From: Geosiphon pyriformis
Lineage: Eukaryota > Glomeromycota > Glomeromycetes > Archaeosporales > Geosiphonaceae
Assembly: GCA_016748015.1 (NCBI GenBank)
Contig: JAAOMT010000503.1
Span: 41,881-105,880 of the forward strand
Length of the DNA: 64,000 nucleotides
Direction: 5' to 3'
Each line of letters starts with the position of its first letter. The stretch's first letter is position 1. The notes beneath the pieces were generated by a model. It was given only the letters and a program-made list of their open reading frames with translations. It was not told the DNA's origin and did no database searches. Position numbers and translations under genes: made by a program. Positions 39,380 to 49,879 of this stretch are shown piece after piece.

Positions 39380-40367
39380 ATTTTTGGGGAGTGGTGGTAT
39401 ATAAAGAATATTGAAAAAATTTCAATATTATCTCCAATAACGTGATTTCATGCTGGACTTTCATTTCTTATGATTTGATCATTGTTAGTTTTTAGCTAAT
39501 CTATTATTTTTTCATTTGTAATCAAAAAATATTTTTTAGTTTTGTTTCAGCGCTTGAAAGTTTAGGTCATTTAGAAACGGAATTTGTATTTTTTTTTTTG
39601 ATGGTTCAAATATTTTAATTTTAATGGTTGCGATACCATTAATGATACTGGCGTACCAAATATTTATTCTATTTATAAAAGTAAATCAGTTATAATTTAC
39701 TTAACTCATTTAAAGCATATGGATCTACAAAAATATAATGTTATAAAAGAAAACTTAAAAATTATTACTTTAAATAAATTATTATTTGACAACACATTAT
39801 ATCGACGTTTGATGATGATGGTAAAAAATTTTTAGTGATAGCCGCGTTCCAGAAGAAACGCACTCCACGAGGAGAGAGGTGAAGAAACGCATTCAAAGAG
39901 CGATGGACGTAGTCCATGAGAAAGAAAATTTGTTTTTTAAAAATTCTAAATTAACGTAAATAAAATTAATTAGAATCATTAATTATTATTATATTTTTTA
40001 TAATTTAAGAGTTTAATTATAATTTTGTATTATTATTATTAATTAAAATTAAATTTGAAAAAGTATTTCTAAATTTTAAAAAAAATAATGTCAATAATCA
40101 TATGATGTTATTTGTTTAATCAAAATCGTATTAGATTATAATGGAACAAACCTTTTTTTGGAAAAAACTAAAATTTGGATTATGGTTTGGGTAAATATTA
40201 CGTTGTTAAGAAAATTCGATTTGAGCATTTGATTACTTAATCGTTTCGGATTTAATTGATGAGTTTGAAGTTTTTATATTTGATTTTTTATAAAAAAAAT
40301 AGGTATTATAAATTAAAAATTTTCAAGAGGTCAAAAATTTCCCAAAATATTCGTGATATTAGAAGAA
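39380..40367. other. Divergent intergenic region with a small G+C-rich islet
   Basis: About 1 kb between the VTT gene and the SET-domain gene, which point away from each other. Mostly AT-rich. One stretch at 39838-39930 is unusually rich in G and C and contains ATGGAC-GTA-GTCCAT, a perfect hairpin. No coding match. Confidence 0.6.
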
Positions 40368-42595
40368 ATGGACAATTCTGCGAATGAATATTTTTTCAAA
40401 ATGTCAAACTTTCAAAAATGGCTAGTAAGCAACGGCGCAGCAATGGAAAAAGTGTTTTTTGATCAAGGTATCCAAATATATTATATATCAAATTTAATAG
40501 AGAATTTCTATGTTTAAAACTCGAAAATTGAGAAAATTTTTAATCAGATAGCAATGGTCTGGGTGGAGGGTTCGCTAAAGAGCAAATCAATCCCGATGAA
40601 GTTTTCGCTACCATTCCATTCAATATAACGTTAAATAGAGAAGTTGCCTTGAAGAATCTTCCATCTTTGGGTGCGATGAACTTTTCATGCCGCACATTGT
40701 TGGCCACATTTTTGATCAACGAAAAATCACGAGGCTCGAAATCTTTTTATTATCCATATATTGATATTTTACCTTCACATGTTCCAACACCCCTTTGGTT
40801 TGATGAACATCAGATGAGGTGGTTGAAAGGGACCAACCTAGAGAAAGGTGTCCATAGCCGCAAGGAAATGTTAATTAAGGAATATCAACAAATTAAAAGA
40901 TACTTACCAGAAAATTTGTCCAAAGATATTTTTACCTGGTACACCAAAATCTTGGGGGGGGGGGGGAGTTTTTTTGAAGAATTTCGGGAATACTTTATTG
41001 ATCATTATATTCAAATTTTATATATCAAGGGAGGCGTATCTATGGGCATGTGATATTTTATCCTCACGTGGTTTTCCTGGAAAATTGGTCATGTCAAACA
41101 CATGTGATCAATCATCTGAGGTGCTCCTCCCTCTTGCCGACTCATTTAATCATCGATCAAGACAAAAAATCACTTTAAGCATACATAATGAGACACTAAA
41201 ATTGGTTGCCGGGGAGAAGATCTTGCCTGGATCACAAATTTGGAGTAACTATGGACCAAAGGTGCTCAAAGTTCATTTTCTCAAAATATTCTGTTTTAAA
41301 TATTTAAAAATATCATAAGTTAACTTGTCCTTTTTCTTTGACAATCGGGAACCTAACCTCGAACTGTGTGATCTCAGTCAAATGAGGAGTGTATGTATGC
41401 TAGATTTAAACCAATTGGTCCAAAGATTAAATTGAATAAAGAGAAATCTAATCAGTTCTATTCCAACAGTGCTTTTGGGATATGGGTTTTGTTTACCGAA
41501 TAACCCCGATGATTGGGTTATTGTGAAAGTAAACTTTTCCCATGATCCCCAACGCGAAATTAAACTCAGAATCCTTGAGCAAACAAATCTTTTAGATCTG
41601 GTGCATTTCATTAAGCCCAATTTCATCCCAACAAAACTACTATCGCAACTAAGGATCCTAGTTATGACAAGTGTCGAGGCTGCACGATATAAAAATATTG
41701 CAGTTGATCATGAATTTGAATTTATTGGGTACCGCAATGAGATAGCAATGTTGGAGTCATTAAAGTTATTGCTAAGCAAAAAACTTGTTGGCTTAAATGA
41801 TAAACTGTTGGGGGATGCGATTGATGGGATGCCTGAACCCATTAAAATATATAGAAAAGGTTAGTGAGAATCAACCAGAACTCATTCATTTTTTATTGCT
41901 TTGTTAATTATCACCATAATTTAAACATCACAATAGGTCAAAAAGAAATTTTGAAGTGCGCATTGGACACTATAGAAATTTTTCGAAATTCAATTCTAGC
42001 GCGAGCGTTTGTTGATTTTCAATCAAATCGAATTTCAACACCTCCATTTCTCCAAATTGATAACCGAATGTTAGAAAATACAAATCTGATTGATGATCTT
42101 AATCATCAATCTAAAACAATGGCATTAGCATCTGACTTATTTATCAACGTCCCAGAAGCGCTTAAAATTAATCCCGAATTTTATAAAGTCGTTAATGCAT
42201 TATTTCAAGATCCACAAGAGGAGGAAGATACTGTATTAATGCTGTACTTAATTGCTGAAAGCCATAACTCTAATTCGAAATGGGCATCATTTTTCACCGC
42301 CACCCAAGCATTTGCTGAAACAAATATGTATGTAACAAATACCATAGTTTTTCAATTTCTAACTTCTTTTTTAATAATCTCTACGAACTTTGACAGAATC
42401 CAACACGAAAGATTACAAGATCTAAACGAATTGTTCTTAGATATAGGACCATCATTAATAGGTTTATCATCTAAATTGTTTCCCCAGCAAATTGTGACCT
42501 TGGAAAAGTTTTTATGGAGTGCGACCGTATTAGATACATTTTCAGTAAATTTCTTTTATGAAGGGGATCAGCGCATTGGAATAGTGCCTTTATAA
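40368..42595 (+). CDS. SET-domain protein lysine methyltransferase (SETD/RKM/Rubisco LSMT type)
   Basis: Six exons: 40368-40467, 40548-40938, 41030-41261, a 13-nt microexon 41378-41390, 41470-41859 and 41937-42595. All phases agree, giving 594 aa. The SET core is split as in the Rubisco LSMT/SETD3/Rkm class: DSNGLGGGFA near the N-terminus, a long insert, FTWEAYLWACDILSSRGF, the cofactor-pocket motif LLPLADSFNH (196-205), SNYGPK (236-241) and SNEELLLGYGF, with the microexon supplying SNEE. Such enzymes methylate lysines of ribosomal or cytoskeletal proteins. The C-terminal 219 residues include a stretch (FPQQIVTLEKFLWSATVLDTF...GIVPL) that looks like part of a second SET unit, ending where a further NH motif would be expected. 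Confidence 0.9.
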
Positions 42596-42779
42596 ATATA
42601 TAAAGAAGTCGGAATCAACTACAGATCATTAAACAGTGCTAAGCTGGTGGGTAAAAAATTTTTCGAGTGTTTCGTGGAATATTCCATGATAAAACTAAAG
42701 TAATTTATGATGGATGAAATGCATGCGAAAAATAAAATCTAATTAGAATTTTGATCAGAAAACGTGTATCTCAATTTGC

Positions 42780-45700
42780 TTATGCAAAGCGATCGAAATA
42801 AACGTCAATGTGTCGCCCGCCGTATGAGTAGCCGTTAAATTTTTCTGAATCATAAAAAGTGTTTTAAAACTTCATAAAACTTGTTTCATTCACACAAAGT
42901 ATTCTGATACGAAACACTTACCAACAGCAAGCCGAGCAGAGTCGTAGGTTTCGAATTGCACTATCCCAGCACCCTTGGGCCTGCCGCCCTGTTCCAAGAT
43001 TTCCGTTCTCATCACATTTCCTGAGGTAAGATTTGCAAATAAAAGGGTAAATTATAGAAATTTTGAAATCAAATCAAAATTGGATGGTAACTTACCGCAG
43101 TGCTTGAAGAGATCTCTTAAATCCAAATTGGTTGTGGTAAAAGGTAGCTAATTTCCCAAAGTGGAAACAACAAAAGAGAAGAATTCGTTGGTTTGTTAAT
43201 CCTAACAGTGTCAATATAAATCAATCTTTGATAGTTTTTTCGCTAATTGAAGTAAATGTCCCGCCGGGACATTATTTACTATAAAACTTTTAAGGTGTTT
43301 GATGCCTTTTGTCACTCTTTCTTAATCTAGACTTATTTACACAAAGGAAAGGCTAGTGAATTTGTCCAATATAAATTAGAATCCAAGTGAAAAACTCAAC
43401 GTAAAATGATGAGATTGTTCGAAAATTTCCCCCCAATATCCTCAAAGCACCTCGACCCCAACCTCATTCCTAATAGCTCTTCTGGCTCCTGAAACTCCAT
43501 GAACCTTACATTTCTGACAAAGATTTGTGAGCCACTCCCTCCTCCATTGGGATTAGTTGAAGCACCAGCGAAGAAACCTGATGATCCTTCAAAACTAGCT
43601 CCGCCACCGTATGGGCCACTGTAACCACCACCAAATCCGTTGCCACCAAAGTCCATTATACCGACGCCGGACCCAAATTCATTATAACTACCAGTTCCAT
43701 ATCCTTCGTATTGATCTGAAGGAGCGTTCAATGAAGATGAGTAACTCGAACCATATGCTGCCGTCGTTGAAGATCCATAGAATCCGCTGTTTGATCCAGC
43801 TCCACCATAAGATGACCCAGAAAATGGACGGGAATTCGGGCGACCGGCAAATCTAGGGGGAGGTGGTCCTCCAGCAAAGCGATCCTGCGTGTATGGGAAA
43901 TGTGAAGTTCGTGTAAAGAAAACCCACCATCTCAATTTAATATGATTAACCCTCATTTGATCCTCCTTATCCTTTTGAATTCATCACCAACGGCAGAAGC
44001 ATCAGAGCCAATGCTTAATAAGCCGGGTGAGCCAATCCTAATATCGGCCTTGTTTATCCCTTCACTTTAAACCAACCCAAAAAAGAGAACCAAACAACGT
44101 CCCACCTCTCGGACTTCAATCCTTCTATTATTCCATTCGTACCCATCGTACATAGCTAAAGGGAATCAATAGTTTAGCTCGTAAGTATTCTGACACAAAC
44201 CCAATACTCTTTTTCGTTCACATTGACCAGTTTTCTCGCTTATCCAAAAGATCAAAAGCGTCTCAGGTTTTCAAACACACAGACATACAAATTGAATTTG
44301 TCGCATCTCTTGGTGTTTCAAATAGAACAGTCCCCGATCCCTTGGAGCGACCATCATGACCGATGAGGATATCCGCTCGAATAACATTTCCTATCAAATC
44401 AAAATAGAAATATGAATTTCTTACGAGTGAAGGACCTTTAGAAAGTGAAAAATTTCTCCTTACCAGCATTTCTAAACAAATCTTTCAACTCTTGCCACCC
44501 TACAGAGTAAGGAAGCTGTGGAAAAGAAATTGATATTCCATCGTTTAGATTTACGCTTTTTCAATGAATAAGAAAAAGACAATAAGCCTCCGACAAAATA
44601 CTTGCATTTCCCACAAAAACTTGTCGGCCTGTATTTCCAGTATGATTATTAGTGTTATTATTATGATTATTATTGCTATTGCTATTGCTATTTTTATATC
44701 CACTACTGCTTCCTTGATGAGGAGCAGCTCTTTTTTCACTTCCCGTGGCCAAGTTGAGCCCATTCACAAATTTAGCTTCAAGCTCACGATCCTTAATTTA
44801 AAAAAAGAAGATTCGTAAGATGAAAGCGGGGAATAAATATAAACCATATAAAGAACTACCACTACCTCACGGATGAAAATTGGGCGTCCAAGAAGAAGCG
44901 TATCATTAAGAGTATCAATAGATCGTCTAGCTTCTTCTGGGGTACGGAATTCAACGACACTAGAAAGCAAAATCAACAATAGCATCTTTTGGTGGACTCA
45001 ATTAAAATTTGAGATTTTATTGCAAAACCTTACCCACATCCCTATTTTGGAGAAAGTGTATGAGCAATTATTTAAATCAGTGGTATTCAAAAAAACAGCT
45101 TGAGATTTAGAAATAGACTTCACTTTTGACATGCCATTGGCCTGCAATAGAACATCGGCAAAAACAACTTCACCAGCTGAGAAATAAAAAAAAATAAGTT
45201 GCAGTATAGGAGACTATTTGTGATTACCAATAAATAATACCTTGACGCATGAAATCTTTTAACTGCCCCCATTTCACTTCATACGCTAGGTTCCCAACAT
45301 ATACTCTACATTCTTTTTGAGATCTTTGAGATGCGGCTATAGCTATGAAAAAAAACAATCTGTGATTAAAAGTGAAAACCTCGAAATTCTACGAGGAATT
45401 TATTAACAAATAAAATACCCGCAGTTTCCCTAGGCGTTAACCTTCCACCATAGTTACGTTCAGAGCGAGAACTACTGCGATACTGTATTCGATCTCTGGA
45501 ATGAGTTCGTTCACGCCGATCACGATGACTCCGGTGGGATTCACGAATCCTTTCGCCATCCCTTTCACGCTTTTCAGGTTCATAATGATCAGTATTAGAT
45601 GCACGACGACTTGAGGGACGATAAGAGTCAGCCCCTTCACGTGCTTGAGGTCTATTTTGTAAACGAGGGGATCGAGAACGTCGATCTCGCCTAGGTGATC

Positions 45701-46028
45701 TTGAGCGACGAGGAGGAGTACGAGAACGTCGGTGCACTGGAGGTGATTGTGATCTACTACTGGTTCTTCTGGAATTAACAGTTGTTTGTGGTATCAGAGC
45801 TGTTATGGAAGGAATAATCTTTACTAAAATTTTGATTTTAACGTTTTACCTTCGCCGGTTTCTATAAGAATCTTCGTCATCTCCTCTACTGCGATGTCGT
45901 TCTTCGCTAGTGTAAAACTCTTCACCTTCATGTAAAACACCATCAACGGTGTCAACCACGATCTCATGAGTGACATTCATGGAATCATGGTCTTCTATTG
46001 GAGTGTGGGGACCTGAACCTGTTGACAT
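42780..46028 (-). CDS. Gbp2/Hrb1-like SR-type protein with three RRMs
   Basis: Fourteen exons on the minus strand: 46028-45850, 45768-45419, 45342-45241, 45176-45124, 45041-45034 (8 nt), 44959-44866, 44791-44606, 44515-44464, 44390-44289, 44155-44106, 43884-43510, 43147-43096, 43020-42922 and 42844-42780, giving 588 aa. The N-terminus to about residue 175 is rich in RS, RD and SR pairs. RRM1 (188-262) has VYVGNL and SKGCGVVEF; RRM2 (318-392) has VFVGNLPYS and SKGSGTVLF; RRM3 (511-588) has IFVRNLPF and PKGAGIVQF. A Gly/Tyr/Ser-rich linker separates RRM2 and RRM3. This matches Gbp2/Hrb1, shuttling mRNA-surveillance and export factors; animal hnRNP M is an alternative name for the same layout. 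Exon 7 ends in a GC donor. Confidence 0.92.
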
Positions 46029-46280
46029 AGCAACGAAGCTTCAAAGAATAATGAGAAAGGGTGAACCTCTATAAAATTTGACAGGAAGAGAATTGGTTTA
46101 ATACAGTGGACCAATTTTAAACTGTTAATTTTCGATGACATCATAGACATTTTAATCACGTAAACAGATACTTTGAGTTAAATGGATTAGTAAACTAAAA
46201 TTTTTTGTAATACAAAATTATATATACGAGCCCTAGACTCACAAAGTAAATAATATTTAATATTCTTCATTAAAACCGCT
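46029..46280. promoter_or_regulatory. Shared divergent promoter region of two RNA-processing genes
   Basis: 252 bp between the start codons of the Gbp2-like gene (-) and the U1-C gene (+). Both promoters must fit here together with both 5' leaders. No defined motif can be named. Co-expression of two pre-mRNA-processing factors is a reasonable inference. Confidence 0.5.
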
Positions 46281-47503
46281 ATGCCAAAATATTATTGTGG
46301 TGAGTTTTGTTCTTCAGTTAATTCGAACTGCTGAACCTTTTCTTGGCTCTAGCTAATAACCCCTTGCATTTGAAACTTTCTAACTGTCTTCCTGCAAAAG
46401 ACTATTGTGATGTATATCTTACTCATGGTAAAGTTCTAAATGTTGAATAAACATTTTACATGTTTTATAAAATTTTGACCTTTAAATTTTTCTCAAAAGA
46501 TTCGTCGTCAGTAAGAAAAGCACATAATAATGGTAAAAATCATATAATGAACGTTCGAAACTACTATGCGGGTCTGTATCAATTTTGAATCGTTTTCAGT
46601 TTATCTTGGTTATTCGATTTAGTGTGATACTTGATTAAAAAAAAAACTTTTTTGATCAACCCAAAAGAATTGGGACAGGATAAAGCCCAAGCGATTATTG
46701 ATGAAATTACAAAAGCTTATGAAAGAGTGGGACAATCAGGTGAGAAAGGATTATTCGAATTAGAGGAAATATTATGAGGAAACCATTATATCAAAATCTT
46801 CATTCCAATTGAAGATTTTAACTTGTAATTCCATAGGATTCCCACCACAATATGGCTATCCACCAGGTGCTGCTCCACCAGTAGCTGCCACTGCTGTTAT
46901 TCCGGGTCCACCTTTTTCTGGTAAGGCAATTGTAGAAATCCTTTCAAGACAAACAAAAATTTATCACCACTTCTATTATTAGGACCTCCTCCTGCTATGA
47001 TACTTGGTAGGCCACCTACATCAGGGGCACCAGGAACTACTGGTGCTCCTGGTATAGTTTCATCTGGACCCCCCCCTGGGATGTCAGGCCCACCACCAGG
47101 GATGGGAATGCCACCAGGTTTAGCTCCTCCGTCAATGATGAGACCACCAATGGTCATTACAACACCTGGTGCTCATTCAAACTATCCTACGATGCCACCA
47201 TCACCAACTCAATCATATACCGGAGCAGGAGGACCTCAAAATTCATCAATTTATATGAGATCACAACTGGTTGGCCAATATTCTGGTCCAACAGGTATCC
47301 CCCCCTCACAATATATCTCAGCTACAGGTATTGGTGGGCCTCCAGTTCCAATCAAAGCCGAATCTCCGACCTCACCATATCAACAATCATACCCAGTTGC
47401 ACCATCAAATCAATATCATCATCCTCCACCACTGGCTCCGACTGGTGGTAATCAACAACCAATATCCATGATTAGAGGAATAAAAAGACAGGCAGAAGAT
47501 TAA
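46281..47503 (+). CDS. SNRPC: U1 small nuclear ribonucleoprotein C
   Basis: Six exons: 46281-46299, 46401-46427, 46500-46571, 46668-46739, 46837-46920 and 46983-47503. All phases agree, giving 264 aa. The N-terminal MPKYYCDYCDVYLTH begins a matrin-type C2H2 zinc finger with Cys6, Cys9, His24 and His30 at the same positions as in animal U1-C. The helix VRKAHNNGKNH and the KAQAIIDEITKAYE segment follow. The rest is Pro/Gly/Met-rich, with GPPPGM-type repeats as in other U1-C proteins. U1-C stabilises base pairing of U1 snRNA with the 5' splice site. The zinc finger is spread over three tiny exons of 19, 27 and 72 nt. Confidence 0.96.
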
Positions 47504-47900
47504 AATTAAAATTCATGAAATCGTAAACCTCAACAACAATGATAATGAAAAAATTAGATAGATTAAAGAAGTATCGAATGAAATCGTAATAAATCCTTTC
47601 AAATAATGAATAAATGCTATCTCTTGTCCTCTCTTCTAGTAAAAGCTTCTCTATAAGAGTATTCTCAATTTTCTAATTCAATTAACCGCTTTTCTTGTTT
47701 TGTTTTATTTTGTAAAAGCAAGTCTTTAAAAACAAGTTATTGCCCCAATAAAAGATGGCCTTAACTGAAAAATTGGTTCAATTAACGATACCATATTTTA
47801 TTGAGATCTGAGATACCAAGCACTGTTACGTGAGAATTCAGGTGGTGCAATCGGATTAGTCTACTCGAAATATGAAGAAATTTAAGATTTAGAGAAAATA
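47504..47900. other. Convergent intergenic region
   Basis: 397 bp between the ends of the U1-C and NDUFA1 genes. An ATG-led stretch from 47754 is open only briefly and has no family match. Nothing else seen. Confidence 0.55.
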
Positions 47901-48263
47901 TTAACATATGATCATCTGGAAGAAATTACAAACACTCTGTCCACGCATGGTTCCTGTTAAGCAGCGGTCCCTTTCCATCATTTTTTTATCCCATATATCT
48001 AAAGCATATCTTGGTGGCTGAAAAATATAAGAAGTATTCAATTATGATAATTGACATCTCAATTATATTAGGAAAATTAAGAAAAACTACCTTTCCTTCG
48101 TTTTTGTATTTACTAACGAAGTCAAGTGAAGCACCAGTTACTCCATACATAGCAACGATGAACCCTGCAAAAGTATTTCCATTTCAAAAGTTTTGGCAAA
48201 ATACTTTCAATTTGGCTGAAAATAATTACCGAAAGGAATAAGAGCCGTGAAGGGAATTGGCAT
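47901..48263 (-). CDS. NDUFA1: Complex I MWFE subunit (NDUFA1 homologue)
   Basis: Three exons on the minus strand: 48263-48230, 48164-48091 and 48017-47901, giving 74 aa. The fungal form of this small subunit starts MPIPFTALIPFG, then one membrane span (FIVAMYGVTGASLDFV), then the conserved PPRYALDIWDKKMMERDR and LTGTMRGQ block. It is a single-span accessory subunit of the membrane arm of mitochondrial NADH dehydrogenase. The length fits the family (about 70-90 aa). The first 11 codons form the first exon, so the gene is easily missed. It stands head-to-head with NDUFB7. Confidence 0.9.
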
Positions 48264-48488
48264 GTTTTTTCTTGAGCAGCAGAATGAATAATAGTTATCA
48301 GAGGAAACCCAAGTCTTCGAATGAGTGTTGATTATATTCTAAATCTCTGATATGGCAGATCATTGGATAAACCGTGTAACGGGATTCAAAGATTCGCGTT
48401 TTATATAAATAATAAATAAAGGGAAGCAACTTCGCTTTAATACTTTTCCCTTCAGTATTTTAATTTTTCCTATTAGCTTTTTAAGATA
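48264..48488. promoter_or_regulatory. Divergent promoter region of NDUFA1 and NDUFB7
   Basis: 225 bp between the start codons of two complex I subunit genes on opposite strands. The space forces shared or overlapping control sequences. No specific factor site is identified. Confidence 0.6.
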
Positions 48489-48759
48489 ATGGATAAGGAT
48501 GATGAGGCTCCGGGTATATATAAAGTTTGGTTCACTTTTTCAAACTTTAGATATCCTTACAGTTCAGACAATCTTTTTCCCTCTAGCAATGCAATTAACA
48601 GAGGAAGAAATGGCAGCTGAGGGCATTCCACTTAACTTTCGTGATTGTTGTGCCCACCTGCTAGTTCCTTTAAATAGATGTCGTAAAAAGAATTACTATT
48701 TACCTTGGAAATGTGTGGACGAAAGACACATATATGAAAAGTGTTTGTTTGAAGAGTAG
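48489..48759 (+). CDS. NDUFB7: Complex I B18 subunit (NDUFB7 homologue)
   Basis: Two exons: 48489-48513 and 48587-48759, giving 65 aa. It carries the twin CX9C motif of this intermembrane-space subunit: C-A-H-L-L-V-P-L-N-R-C and C-V-D-E-R-H-I-Y-E-K-C, each with exactly nine residues between cysteines, a Mia40-type disulfide substrate. An upstream acceptor at 48562 would also stay in frame and add eight residues. The frame stops at TAG 48757, soon after the last Cys. Animal and fungal relatives carry a longer basic helical tail, and the same frame downstream of the TAG (48760-48888) contains a matching LLRRKRVFQKRKQEEAAKK stretch. Either the tail is added by a splice event I could not place, or it has been lost. 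Confidence 0.85.
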
Positions 48760-49138
48760 GTATCTTCACAGCCAAATTTTCTTCCTCTTTCATCCACAAG
48801 ATTATTAAATTCATATCACAATAGCCTCTTACGACGAAAACGTGTTTTTCAAAAACGAAAACAAGAGGAAGCAGCCAAGAAAACTTAAATTCGAAATTTG
48901 AAATAAATGGCTGATATGTTTCAGTAATCCAAAAAGTTCCAGATTAAACAATTGAATCAAAAAATGACAAGACTCAGAATAAGAATTTGATTTATTTAGA
49001 TTCATCTAATGAAATGAAAATTTTTGAGAAAGGCATATAAATTAGACCGTTCATTGTAGTTTTACCTTCCAGTTTACAGATATGAAATTCACGCACAGGT
49101 TCTACAACTCGAACCAAAAGCCCCTTATTATTATTGCT
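48760..49138. other. Convergent intergenic region with possible lost NDUFB7 tail
   Basis: 379 bp between NDUFB7 and bL33m. The first 130 bp hold the in-frame basic helix described under NDUFB7, ending in TAA at 48886-48888. No other feature. Confidence 0.55.
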
Positions 49139-49562
49139 TTAATTTCGTTTCAATTTCTGCTCCAAAAACAAAACATGCGTATTCACTTTCATTATAAAAA
49201 AAAATCAATCATGAGGATTGGCCGGATACGATGAAAAAAGTTACCTATTTTAATTATAAGCACTTACCAGTTGGGTCGTGTTTCATTAGAGATAATTTAG
49301 GTGACAACCTAGGACGTCGTCTTGTATAAAAAAACCCAGTACCGGCTGTTGAAACGAGCTTGACTATAATTACTCTAAATAAAGGAAATAATTCAATGAT
49401 CAAATTTTTTTATACACTAATACATTACCCAATTACTTGTTCTTGAACTCTCTCTTACCTTGCCTTGGTTTTTTGGGCCACTACATCGTGAAAAAGGTTA
49501 ACCAGATTAAAAAGTATAAAGCACAAAGCAGAAAACAGAAAACAGAAAAGCCCAAACGTACT
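49139..49562 (-). CDS. Mitochondrial ribosomal protein bL33
   Basis: Four pieces on the minus strand: a single coding base at 49562, then 49480-49459, 49374-49268 and 49185-49139, giving 58 aa. Sequence features are AQKTKARVIIVKLVS, TAGTGFFYTRRRPRLSPKLS, LMKHDP and THVLFLEQK, the full bL33 fold, the small zinc-free type of the large ribosomal subunit. No ATG exists in frame upstream of AQKTK within its exon. A GTACGT donor preceded by A and a TAG acceptor followed by TG rebuild an ATG exactly, so the start codon appears to be split between two exons by an 81-nt intron. The length fits bacterial and mitochondrial bL33. Confidence 0.88.
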
Positions 49563-49879
49563 TCCTGGAAATATTAGACTACCAGCCCATGAATTAACTG
49601 ACGAAGTGATTATTTAAAAGAAATATGATGTCATTTAAGATTTACCAATTATATATGTTTAAACATATTTATACAGTAAATAATATTTAGAATATTTATA
49701 TAAAATTAAAGTATTAGACTTAATTAATTATAATTGAAATATTAATAATTTAAAAATATTATAAACCATTTAAAAATTATAAAAAAAATCTCTTTTTATT
49801 TCTTAGTTTTTAGATTTTATGTTTACAACCAAAGCAAAAAAAAACTATTTTGCTATTAAAACTGAGAAAACAATAATCT
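49563..49879. other. bL33m upstream region grading into AT block
   Basis: Short stretch of normal composition (promoter and leader of bL33m), then A+T-rich from about 49620. Nothing else recognised. Confidence 0.5.

Noticed and set aside
39838-39930. snoRNA or tRNA in the G+C islet
   Set aside because: No C/D or H/ACA boxes and no tRNA arms could be fitted.
47754-47960. Small plus-strand gene after U1-C
   Set aside because: Frames break within tens of codons, overlap the NDUFA1 3' exon and show no family match.
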